A DNA stretch of 39,445 nucleotides, taken from assembly GCA_964443325.1 (NCBI GenBank), contig CAYUCL010000019.1, positions 1-39,445 on the forward strand. The letters are read 5' to 3'. This DNA comes from DAOUVR01 sp034430535. GTDB lineage: Bacteria > Chloroflexota > Dehalococcoidia > E44-bin15. Made by a program: the position numbers and the translations under genes. Of the stretch, positions 1 to 6,770 are shown in pieces; within the stretch, counting starts at the first letter, position 1, and the number at the start of each line of letters is the position of its first letter. The notes beneath the pieces were generated by a model. It worked only from the letters and a program-made list of their open reading frames with translations. It was not told the DNA's origin and made no database searches.

Positions 1-55
1 ACAAAGGGGAAAGATTCACAGATAAGGGCACAATAAATTACGAGTGGGCTATAGG

Positions 56-89
56 AAACTCTAAATGCTAATCTCTAAACAAATTCAAA
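56..89. repeat. Left inverted repeat of a four-helix-bundle gene cassette
   Basis: This AT-rich stretch matches the reverse complement of 408-448. Shared blocks in order are AAACTCTAA, AATC(T)CTAAACAA and AATTCAAA, with short variable spacers between them. It ends one base before the ATG at 90, so the repeat also forms the leader of the small gene. A related left half occurs at 30641-30673. Confidence 0.7.
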
Positions 90-275
90 ATGACACAAGA
101 TAAAAATCCCAAACGGTATGATTTAGAAGAACGAACCTTTACATTTGCCAAAGAATTAATAGCGTTTACGAAGACCCTTCCAAGACCAACAGCACATGTT
201 GAAGTAATCGAGCAACCCATCAGGTCATCTGGTTCTGTGGGAGCTAGTTATATGATACCGCTGAAAAAGAGGTGA
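90..275 (+). pseudogene. Truncated four-helix-bundle (S23/IVP-like) protein
   Basis: The 61-residue product has the opening of the four-helix-bundle family related to 23S rRNA intervening-sequence proteins: YDLEERTFTFAKELIAFTKTLP, then the diagnostic IRSSGSVGASY at about residues 44-54. Full family members are about 115-130 residues and continue after GASY with a helix starting IEA and two more helices; here the frame closes after MIPLKKR. The C-terminal half is therefore missing, through a frameshift or deletion. A pair of G/C-run hairpins starts about 15 bases past the stop. The gene sits between inverted repeats (56-89, 408-448). The family is a known small bundle of unclear cellular role, and this copy is probably non-functional. 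Confidence 0.7.
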
Positions 276-290
276 AGGATACTTCCTGCC

Positions 291-350
291 GGGGGTCTGG
301 GGGTGTCCCCCAGATTTAAAAAGTCCCCCAAGATTGGGGGATTTAGGGGG
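291..350. repeat. Two-hairpin G/C-run repeat
   Basis: Two perfect hairpins lie side by side: TCTGGGGG-TGT-CCCCCAGA at 296-314 and CCCCCAA-GA-TTGGGGG at 325-340, followed by a further GGGGG run. It resembles a REP or MITE-like intergenic element. Related cores of the form GGG-ATGT-CCCC occur at 6289-6305 and near 18420-18437. It lies inside the inverted-repeat cassette, directly behind the broken gene. Confidence 0.65.
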
Positions 351-407
351 TTGATTAAAGCTATTTCACCATAAAATATATAGTAGAAGTAAAATGATTT
401 TGGATCC

Positions 408-448
408 TTTGAATTTATATATTGTTTAGGATTTCGTGCTTAGAGTTT
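408..448. repeat. Right inverted repeat of the cassette
   Basis: It begins TTTGAATTTATATATTG, continues through GTTTAGGATTTCG and ends CTTAGAGTTT. Read on the other strand it matches 56-89 block by block. A solo right half with the same TTTGAATTTA and ATTGTTTAG blocks is found at 30702-30757. Together, 56-448 forms a 393-bp unit with inverted ends. Confidence 0.7.
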
Positions 449-503
449 AGTATTTGACAATATGGAATCTTTCTTAGGAATCCCACTGCACAGGAGTGAT
501 AAG

Positions 504-1028
504 ATGTTGCCAGACAAGGAACTGATAGAGAGTGTAAGAAGAAAGGCGCATGAATACGACAAGTACAGTGGTTGCTCACAAGCTGTTCTATTGAGCCTCC
601 AGGAAGAATTCGGTATTGGAAATAAGGAATCATTCAGATCAGCCACTGTATTCGGCGGTGGAGTTAGCTATCAAGGAGAGACTTGCGGTGCGCTGCTCGG
701 CGCACTCATGGCATTGGGGCTGGTAATCGGTAGAGAAAACATGGAGGATACACCAACCTATCGGGCGGCAATCAAGGATGCCATAGATGTATGGGGTAGG
801 TTCCGGGAGGAACTACATAGCCAGCTCGGATTTGATCAAAGCCTGACAAGCAGCCTATGCAAGGATATTCAACGCAGTATTTATCACAGGTCTTTTGATA
901 TGACAAACGAAGAAGATTATCAGGCTTTCCTTGATGCCGGTGGCCATGGTGATGAAGGCTGCCCCAGAGTGTGCGCCATAGCTGCCCAGGTTGCCGCAGA
1001 GAAAATCCTCGAAATTATAAAGCGCTAG
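504..1028 (+). CDS. C_GCAxxG_C_C family redox-active protein
   Basis: The 174-residue product fits the small 'C_GCAxxG_C_C' family of predicted redox-active or metal-binding proteins. Visible cysteines are in YSGCSQAVL near the N-terminus, in GETCGALLGALMALGL (the GCAxxG-like core), one in the middle (SSLCKD) and two near the end (EGCPRVCA). The frame is open from 462, but the ATG at 504 has AGGAG at 492-496 with 7-base spacing, so that start is preferred. There is no signal peptide or membrane segment, so it is probably cytosolic. Family members are common in anaerobes, but no substrate is established. It is a single-gene unit, followed by a hairpin at 1036-1057. Confidence 0.8.
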   Translation: MLPDKELIESVRRKAHEYDKYSGCSQAVLLSLQEEFGIGNKESFRSATVFGGGVSYQGETCGALLGALMALGLVIGRENMEDTPTYRAAIKDAIDVWGRFREELHSQLGFDQSLTSSLCKDIQRSIYHRSFDMTNEEDYQAFLDAGGHGDEGCPRVCAIAAQVAAEKILEIIKR

Positions 1029-1035
1029 TTCTCCC

Positions 1036-1057
1036 CCCTCCTTTCCCAGGAGGAGGG
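1036..1057. terminator. Possible hairpin terminator or repeat
   Basis: CCCTCCT and AGGAGGG pair around an 8-base loop just after the stop at 1028. The T-run after it is weak (CTTTGCC), so it may be a repeat rather than an efficient intrinsic terminator. It resembles the CTCTCCTT/AAGGAGAG hairpin at 6319-6336. Confidence 0.4.
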
Positions 1058-1060
1058 CTT

Positions 1061-1119
1061 TGCCTCATAAGTGCCACTTGCCCTAAAAGTCGGTGATTTG
1101 CCTCAAAAGCCAGTGAGTT
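1061..1119. repeat. Three degenerate short direct repeats
   Basis: Three head-to-tail units of about 18-21 bases start at 1061, 1079 and 1099. Each begins TGCC and continues with a variant of TCAAAAGCCAGTGA. They fill the space between the redox gene and the converging hsdS gene. No function can be read from them. Confidence 0.4.
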
Positions 1120-1141
1120 ACCCAATTGGCATATCGGGCAT

Positions 1142-2614
1142 CTATAACTCATTGCTCTCCCCCCATACCGATAAACCCAACATTCCTACAAATTTCTCTT
1201 TGGCCTCTTGCCATTTTACTTTTGCTTGTCGCTCCAAATTCCGAGAATTGTTTAGTTGTTCAGTGACAAAGCTTGCAATGCGTCTCTGTTCATTTAGAGG
1301 AATACCGGTTTTGCTGCTATCAGGCACAATAAACTTACCAAGGTCTGTAGGCTGTAGTTCAATCTGCCCTGATGAGCCTGTAAACCACTTTTCAAACTGC
1401 AACCGCCCAAAGTGGCACCGTAAAAAGTAAGCAATGAAGAAGGGGTCATAGTCTTTATCAACACGCACGATAGATATATGTCCGTCCACCATCGCTGGCT
1501 CGTCACGGTCATAGATATCTACCTTGCCCATTGAGACATAGCCAGTAGAGGCGATAAGAATGTCATTTTTGCGGATGTGGGAAGTAGGGTGTGCCACAGA
1601 GAAATCCTCCGATACTTTGAGGGTATTGTCATAATCAATATAACCATCACGCAGGTCTGCGGTTTTGAGAACAGTCACAGCCCCTAACTCATCATAGTTT
1701 GGTTGCTCGCCACGAACAATCGGTTCTCGGCAGATTGCAGCGAGGGGAACGGTACTGTAATGTTCACGCAGTGCTTTCAGAATATGATAGCGTGGATGGA
1801 AGAATAAATAATGGAGTCGGTCGGTTGTCTCAGTCGGGAAAATAGAGAACCACAATGTATGTGTTTCCGCTCCTGTTTTGAAGAAGTAGTTAGTGGTGTC
1901 TTCAGGAGGTATCTGAATCCCTAGCTGCTTTAATATGATGTTATGACATTCCTCATTTAACCTATTGGCTTCAGCTTCTTTGTCTTCAGCTTCCTGCTCC
2001 AGTGACTCTAGGCTGTGTAAAATTGCAGCTTGCTCTGCCTTATTTACTGGCAGAACCACCCATATATTCTTGAAATCTTCAGCGTCTAGTCGTGGGTAGC
2101 TTGATCCTGTAAGAATCCACTTAGTCTGAGTCAGTGTAAACTCGCTTAAGAGATATTTAAGTAAGAACTGCGGAATCACTACTTCCTCTCTCGGCTGCAC
2201 CACGAACAATTCTGCCGACCCCAATGCCTCATCAACTTCCTCAATTAAGTGTGCCTTGTTTAAGTACGGACGCAAGCGAGCAAACACGATATTGCCTCGG
2301 TGAAGGCGCTTCGACATACTCAGAATGTCTTTCCCGAAGCGCACCCGAAATGTCGCCTTCCCAGAATGTGGCTTGATGTCCTCAAGCCCTAAGTACGTGA
2401 TTGCCTCATCTGGACATTCCTTGTTCGGTCTAACTCTCTCCTCCACAAATTGTACAATCTCTCTGACCTTGTGTAAGTCATGGTTCCCTTTTTTTGCGGC
2501 ATCTACCAAGACTTTGTAGAACTTTTCCCTCTCGGGGTGATTTTCTCCATAGCTAAACCTATCGGAAATCTCGTCTGGAAACCTATAATAGTAAAGAGAC
2601 AAAGACTTAGGCAC
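1142..2614 (-). CDS. hsdS: Restriction-modification specificity subunit (HsdS-like)
   Basis: The 490-residue product is a type I-style S subunit, which supplies DNA target recognition for the adjacent methyltransferase. It shows two half-repeats. In the first, a target-recognition domain (KVREIVQFV..., then IVFARLRPYLNKAHLIEE) ends in the motif YPRLDAEDFKNIWVVLP and a long charged helix (about 205-235: EQAAILHSLESLEQEAEDKEAEANRLN). The second repeats the scheme, with DILIASTGY and the TGSSGQIELQPTDLGKFIVP boundary followed by a second coiled helix at the C-terminus. The length is usual for two-domain S subunits. The start is GTG, four bases after the hsdM stop, so translation is probably coupled. 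No separate hsdR gene is in the window, which fits a BcgI-like arrangement. Confidence 0.88.
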   Translation of the reverse strand: MPKSLSLYYYRFPDEISDRFSYGENHPEREKFYKVLVDAAKKGNHDLHKVREIVQFVEERVRPNKECPDEAITYLGLEDIKPHSGKATFRVRFGKDILSMSKRLHRGNIVFARLRPYLNKAHLIEEVDEALGSAELFVVQPREEVVIPQFLLKYLLSEFTLTQTKWILTGSSYPRLDAEDFKNIWVVLPVNKAEQAAILHSLESLEQEAEDKEAEANRLNEECHNIILKQLGIQIPPEDTTNYFFKTGAETHTLWFSIFPTETTDRLHYLFFHPRYHILKALREHYSTVPLAAICREPIVRGEQPNYDELGAVTVLKTADLRDGYIDYDNTLKVSEDFSVAHPTSHIRKNDILIASTGYVSMGKVDIYDRDEPAMVDGHISIVRVDKDYDPFFIAYFLRCHFGRLQFEKWFTGSSGQIELQPTDLGKFIVPDSSKTGIPLNEQRRIASFVTEQLNNSRNLERQAKVKWQEAKEKFVGMLGLSVWGESNEL

Positions 2615-2618
2615 TTAT

Positions 2619-4606
2619 TTAATACCCCGCTTGGAAACTGAATTTCTTTCTATTGAAATGTAGCCCATCATACGAGGCTAGGGCTCTCCCCTTAAAGTCC
2701 ACGAACTCCAACAATATGTTTTGCCCCGTTCCATTGAATAGGTCATTTGCACATATTCTTCTTCGTGTATCGATACCCACCTTCTCAACATGAGCGTAAA
2801 AGATAGGTTCTTGTTGCTTTGCAGTCGGGTCATCCTTCTTAATAGCGTAAAGTATAGATGTTTTAGTTGTTGTTCGGGATACGGGAACGAAGGTATCAGT
2901 TGTAAGTGAAATGACAGCCTTGATGTAGAATTGGTCTCGAATGAATCTTCTGACGCGGGCATAGTCATCAGTATTCAATATGGCTTCGTCCAAGATGATG
3001 AGCATTTTCCCGCCTCTCCATTCGGGAAGAAGCGAGGGGTCACGCACTGTTTTCAAATAGTGACAAATAGCATTAAGGAACTGCGCTCCACCTTTCATTT
3101 GATTGCCAGTTACATTGACATCTTCTTGGTAATCACTTGAAGCGTTTTCCTTTCTGGGAATAACAAACATTCTTCTGTAGAACTCGTCATCGAAATAGGG
3201 CCTTCTGTATCCCAAATCGCCAAGAGGAGGATTTGTTAATACTACATCAATTTTGCCATCGAGATTTCTAGATTTATACAGTAGTAAGCCGTCATCGTCC
3301 CATATGTTCCCTTTACCATCGCCATGAATATACATATTCATCTTGGCAAGCTTGGCCACATCAATGTCATTATCTGTTCCCAGAAGTTGCGTTCTGGCAA
3401 TCCGCTCCTGTTGCTCCTTGATATGGCGACCGGAAACCTTATTTTGCATATCATCCATAGCCCATATCANNNNNNNNNNCCGCACGCAGGGTCGAGTACA
3501 ATGTCTGTCGAATCTAACTCAGCCAAACGCACCATGAAGTCAACAACATTGGCGGGTGTAAAGAATTGTCCGGCCTTCGTATCCTTCCCTGACCTACGGC
3601 CTAAAACTTCATAGACTGCCCCAAGACCGTCTACTTTAGCCTTTAGGAAAGGATAACGCTCCAGCCTTCGTATGACTTCATCCAACACAAAATCATCGTT
3701 CAATTTCTCAGCGAGAAGGTCGTGCTCTGTTAGAAGCTCTACTTCTTCAAACTCTTTGAACTCCTTAATCTGCTTAAATAACTTATGAATCGCTCCCTTT
3801 GTCTCCTTTTCACCCTGGGCTTCCTGAAAATCCAAGAAAGATTTGACTGTAAACCAATTTCTCCCGTGGCCTTCAGCCTCTTTTCTTTCCTCGTACAACT
3901 TTATGAACACTAAGTAGATTAGCTGCTTGATGGCATTGAGATGCAGAGCTATTCCATCTCTGCGCAAGGCTTCTTCTATCTGCTCAAGGTCTTTCATAAT
4001 TTGGGATTCTAATTTCTGCCATTTCTCGATTTCCTTCTGTTGCAAAGTCTGTCTCAGTTCATCATCTGTGTTGAATAGTTCTTCGTATAGAACCTTTAGA
4101 ACCCTTTCGTCATCAACGAAGTCGAGGAATCTATCAAACAACTTGGCGATTTGCTCAGCCGTATATTCATCTTTATGGGCGTCGGCCAGCTTTGTTACGA
4201 ACATCTCGAAGTTAGAAAAACTCATGGGCATAATTCTCTCGTCCCTTAGTCCTTGCCTAGCAACATTATGGTCACGGATTGCATTGACCATTCTATAATG
4301 AGTTTCCGGCGACACATACACAGCGAAACACTTCTTGGCCGGATAACTCTTTTTTGAAGTGGCTAAATGGTCGGCTACTGATAGCATCTCTCTGTCCGCA
4401 CCCGACCGCACTGTTTTAGTTGCTTCAACATTAATGTGTAAATCCACAGTCCACATTTCAATATCTGGCAAGCCAGACTTAGCTGGTCTCTCTAGTGTCC
4501 CATTATGCCTTACTATAAAACCGCGCTTCTGCAAAGCCAGATGTAGGTCTTTGGCTAACGTCTGTTCAAGTTCAGTATAGGCATCCAAGTTATCATATTT
4601 AGTCAC
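2619..4606 (-). CDS. hsdM: N6-adenine DNA methyltransferase with N-terminal nuclease-like domain (gene crosses assembly gap)
   Basis: The two pieces on either side of the N-run (3470-3479) form one protein of about 665 residues. From the GTG at 4606 (AGGAG upstream), residues 1-170 contain GLPDI (45-49) followed by INVEATK (58-64), a PD-(D/E)xK-like arrangement with the lysine one place later than usual. A helical HsdM N-terminal region follows, then KAGQFFTP (motif X) and LDPAC at the gap, where motif I GSGGFL is expected. After the gap come IWAMDDMQNK, the MNMYIHGDG helix and motif IV NPPL. The order X-I-IV is that of gamma-class amino-methyltransferases. The length, fused nuclease-like domain and separate S gene resemble the BcgI A subunit (about 640 residues, nuclease plus methyltransferase). 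Cleavage activity is inferred, not shown. The two frames disagree across the gap only because ten Ns were inserted. Confidence 0.82.
3470..3479. other. Assembly gap (10 N) inside the methyltransferase gene
   Basis: Ten Ns interrupt the gene between LDPAC and IWAMDD. On the coding strand the left flank ends ..TGCGG and the right flank begins TGATATGGG. Restoring the usual GSGGFL of motif I needs about 14 bases. That also reconciles the two reading frames, so the gene is probably intact. Confidence 0.9.
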
Positions 4607-4696
4607 GCCCTTACTCCTCTATTGTATATGTTCTAGACCGAGATTCAGCATATTTGGTGGTTTTACTCTTCTTCATTTTTCCCTTCTAACAATAAA

Positions 4697-4867
4697 TCAG
4701 GCTAACTTTCCCCTACGAAATTTATATGGTTTGTCCCAATTCGGGCTTTTGCAATGTGGGCATACTCGTGGTCGCTCGTTTGGATTGCGAGGATACCACT
4801 CATGCCCACACCGGCATCTGTATTTAATAGCTGGTATTTCCCCAATTTCCTTACTAGTATCTCCCAC
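4697..4867 (-). CDS. Small four-cysteine zinc-ribbon protein
   Basis: A 56-residue frame runs from GTG at 4867 to TGA at 4697, with AGGAG six bases upstream of the start. The sequence holds a clear Cys4 ribbon: CRCGHEW at residues 18-24 and CPHCKSPNW at 36-44, the two CxC/CxxC knuckles being separated by a proline/arginine-rich loop, with a basic tail (KFRRGK). This is a typical nucleic-acid- or protein-binding zinc ribbon; no specific function is known to me. It is the first gene of the minus-strand RM operon, 90 bases before the methyltransferase, and directly follows a strong promoter (4895-4923). It could be a regulator of the operon, but that is inference. A longer antisense frame through this stretch is a shadow. 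Confidence 0.75.
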   Translation of the reverse strand: MGDTSKEIGEIPAIKYRCRCGHEWYPRNPNERPRVCPHCKSPNWDKPYKFRRGKLA

Positions 4868-4880
4868 GAGTATCTCCTAA

Positions 4881-4892
4881 TAGTATTTACTA
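4881..4892. promoter_or_regulatory. Palindrome TAGTATTTACTA, operator-like
   Basis: This near-perfect 12-bp palindrome covers the expected transcription start of the minus-strand promoter at 4895-4923. A matching palindrome begins exactly 50 bp away at 4931. An additional TACTAGTA lies at 4852-4859. The position suggests a repressor site; no binding protein is identified. Confidence 0.5.
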
Positions 4893-4894
4893 AA

Positions 4895-4923
4895 ATTATA
4901 TACCAAGGGTATTGAAAAGTCAA
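4895..4923 (-). promoter_or_regulatory. Sigma-70-type promoter for the zinc-ribbon/RM operon
   Basis: On the minus strand TTGACT (4918-4923) and TATAAT (4895-4900) are separated by 17 bases. The start codon of the zinc-ribbon gene at 4867 follows after a short leader. Its -35 box touches that of the divergent promoter at 4912-4941. Confidence 0.65.
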
Positions 4924-4941
4924 CACCCGATAGTATATACT
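4912..4941 (+). promoter_or_regulatory. Sigma-70-type promoter for the transposase
   Basis: TTGAAA (4912-4917) and TATACT (4936-4941) are 18 bases apart, pointing to the transposase start at 4972. The -10 box lies inside the palindrome at 4931-4942. Confidence 0.6.
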
Positions 4942-4942
4942 A
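4931..4942. promoter_or_regulatory. Palindrome TAGTATATACTA, operator-like
   Basis: A perfect 12-bp palindrome overlaps the -10 of the plus-strand promoter and stands 7 bp upstream of the -35 of the minus-strand promoter. It differs from the palindrome at 4881 by one central base. Confidence 0.5.
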
Positions 4943-4971
4943 GAAGTAGATACATGAAAAGGAGTATTGAA

Positions 4972-6360
4972 ATGGATGCGAGACAGGAAAGAGGATTGCT
5001 GATAGCAGAAACTTGCAAGATTGCGAAGAACAAGCTGGGCTGGAAAGTACCATCCCAGTCTGGCAATGGAAATTACATTGTAAGCCTTGACCACGGCGAA
5101 CCGTTCTGCACTTGCTCGGATTTCGAGTCTCGACACCAACCGTGCAAACATATCCATGCAGTAGAATACATTATGCAGAGAGAGACTAAACCAGATGGTA
5201 GCAATACCCTCACTCAGTCTATAAAAGTAACCTATACTCAGCAATGGACAGCTTATAATGAAACTCAAACCCACGAACGGGAGCGATTTGTTACTCTGCT
5301 CCATGACTTGTGCAACGGTATAGAGCAGCCAGTATATAAATTTGGTCGTCCTCGGTTGCCATTGGCTGATGTTGTATTCGGATTGATATTCAAATCCTAC
5401 ACAACCATTTCTGGACGCAGGTTTACTTCCGACCTGAAAGAGGCTCAAGAAAAGGGATTGATTTCTAAGGCTGCCCACTACAACAGTGCATTCCGATATG
5501 TGGAAAACCCTGAATTGACCCCCTTGCTTAAAAGCCTGATTGAGCAGAGTGCTAGTCCTCTCAGAGTAGTTGAAACTGATTTTGCCGTTGATTCGTCCGG
5601 CTTTGCTACCACGACCTATGCTCGCTGGTTTGACCACAAGTACGGTAAGGAACGCACAAAGCAAACATGGGTTAATACTCATCTGATGTGCGGTGTAAAG
5701 ACTCATGTTGTTACAAGTGTTGAGGCAACCCCATACGAATCGCCTGACAATATCCAACTTCCAACTCTGGTAAGCAAGATAGCCAAGACCTTCAATATTA
5801 ATGAAGTTTCTGCCGGCAAGGCTTATTCCGATAGAAAGAATCTGTGGGCGGTTCAAGCCCAAGGTGGCACAGCTTTCATACCCTTTAAGTCTAACTCTAC
5901 TGGCATGGGAGACCATCATCATAAGTTTGATGGTCTCTGGAATCGTATGTGGCATTTCTACAACTTCAATCGAGATGCTTTCTTGCAGCATTACCACAAA
6001 AGGTCTAATATAGAAACAACCTTCTCCATGATTAAGGGCAAGTTCGGAGGCTTTGTCCGTGGCAAGACACCTGTGGCTCAGCTCAATGAGGTTCTTTGTA
6101 AAGTGCTTTGTCATAATATTTGCTGCCTTATTCAGTCAATCTATGAACTGGGGCTTGAGCCGACCTTCTGGACTTTTGAGGCAAAGACAAGGAGGAGGGA
6201 GAGGTCCCACCGGCTAAGGAAGAACGGAATAAGCTCTACATATTCGGAACAAAGGGGAGTCCAGAGGGGTCCCCCCGCTGGCAGGGTTCTAGGGATGTCC
6301 CCTAGCTATTTGCTTCCTCTCTCCTTTGAAGGAGAGGGGGCAGGGGGTGAGGTGATATGA
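4972..6360 (+). CDS. IS4/IS5-type DDE transposase with N-terminal SWIM zinc finger
   Basis: From ATG 4972 (GGAG at 4961-4964, 7-base spacing) the product is 462 residues; an in-frame ATG at 4912 overlaps the promoter and is unlikely. Near the N-terminus CTCSDFESRHQPCKHIHAVEY is a SWIM-type CxCx(n)CxH zinc finger, a DNA-binding module. The catalytic core shows DFAVDSSGF (first Asp), AYSDRKN (second Asp) and YHKRSNIETTFSMIKGKFG, which matches the Y-2-R-3-E-6-K signature of IS4-group transposases. The last 60 or so residues after GLEPTFWTFEAK are low-complexity read-through of an intergenic repeat (RGPPAGRVLG..., FEGEGAGGE), so the original end is probably lost. No terminal inverted repeats or target duplication were recognised, so an intact IS is not claimed. 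Confidence 0.82.
   Translation: MDARQERGLLIAETCKIAKNKLGWKVPSQSGNGNYIVSLDHGEPFCTCSDFESRHQPCKHIHAVEYIMQRETKPDGSNTLTQSIKVTYTQQWTAYNETQTHERERFVTLLHDLCNGIEQPVYKFGRPRLPLADVVFGLIFKSYTTISGRRFTSDLKEAQEKGLISKAAHYNSAFRYVENPELTPLLKSLIEQSASPLRVVETDFAVDSSGFATTTYARWFDHKYGKERTKQTWVNTHLMCGVKTHVVTSVEATPYESPDNIQLPTLVSKIAKTFNINEVSAGKAYSDRKNLWAVQAQGGTAFIPFKSNSTGMGDHHHKFDGLWNRMWHFYNFNRDAFLQHYHKRSNIETTFSMIKGKFGGFVRGKTPVAQLNEVLCKVLCHNICCLIQSIYELGLEPTFWTFEAKTRRRERSHRLRKNGISSTYSEQRGVQRGPPAGRVLGMSPSYLLPLSFEGEGAGGEVI
6250..6346. repeat. G/C-run hairpin repeat read through by the transposase
   Basis: It contains GGGGT/CCCCC around 6266-6276, the hairpin CTAGGG...CCCTAG at 6289-6305 and CTCTCCTT-TG-AAGGAGAG at 6319-6336. 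It resembles the element at 291-350. It provides both the C-terminal tail of the transposase frame and the ribosome-binding region of cutA. Confidence 0.55.
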
Positions 6361-6680
6361 AGGAATCGAGCAATGTGGTCATCTTTATCACCACCGACAC
6401 TGAGGAAGAAGCTCACGGACTGACTGATCTGCTACTTAGGCAAAGAAAGGCTGCTTGCGTCAACATCCTTTCAAATGTATATTCGAGATACTGGTGGCAG
6501 GGTAAGATCGAGTCAGACAATGAAAGCCTGTTGATCGTTAAGACCAAGGCATCGCTGCTTGACCAACTCATTAGCCTGGTCAAAGAAAACCACAGCTATG
6601 AGGTTCCTGAGATCATCGCCTTACCTATATTGGGAGGCAATCAAGATTACTTGAACTGGATCGACAGCGTATTAGATTAA
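6357..6680 (+). CDS. cutA: CutA divalent-ion tolerance protein
   Basis: The 107-residue product has the full CutA1 fold signature: VVIFITTDTEEEAHGLTDLLL, then RKAACVNIL, YWWQGKIESDNESLLIVKT, and HSYEVPEIIALPI near the C-terminus. CutA is a small trimeric cytosolic protein linked to copper and other divalent-ion tolerance; its exact role is uncertain. The length is normal. The ATG overlaps the transposase stop as ATGA, with GAGG a few bases upstream. That overlap is probably accidental and follows from transposase read-through, because these genes have no functional link. Confidence 0.88.
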   Translation: MKESSNVVIFITTDTEEEAHGLTDLLLRQRKAACVNILSNVYSRYWWQGKIESDNESLLIVKTKASLLDQLISLVKENHSYEVPEIIALPILGGNQDYLNWIDSVLD

Positions 6681-6770
6681 AGCACAAGGACTGCTGAAAT
6701 CACAATTCCCGCTTCCTCAACAAGCATGGTAAAATTAAAAGCGAAATATACCTCGAGATAGCCGTATCAT

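Noticed and set aside
2619..4606. Frameshifted or split hsdM pseudogene
   Set aside because: The break coincides with ten Ns. Restoring the missing motif I explains the frame change, so no real frameshift is needed.
4912..4971. Upstream ATG start for the transposase
   Set aside because: It coincides with the -35 box of the promoter and has no ribosome-binding site; the ATG at 4972 has GGAG at 7 bases.
4702..6114. 470-codon open frame on the minus strand opposite the transposase
   Set aside because: It is antisense to the well-supported SWIM/DDE transposase and its protein shows no recognisable motif. Its last part overlaps the zinc-ribbon gene in another frame, which has the better start site and cysteine pattern.
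4850..6360. Complete insertion sequence
   Set aside because: No terminal inverted repeats or target-site duplications could be found around the transposase, and its C-terminal end appears replaced by a repeat.
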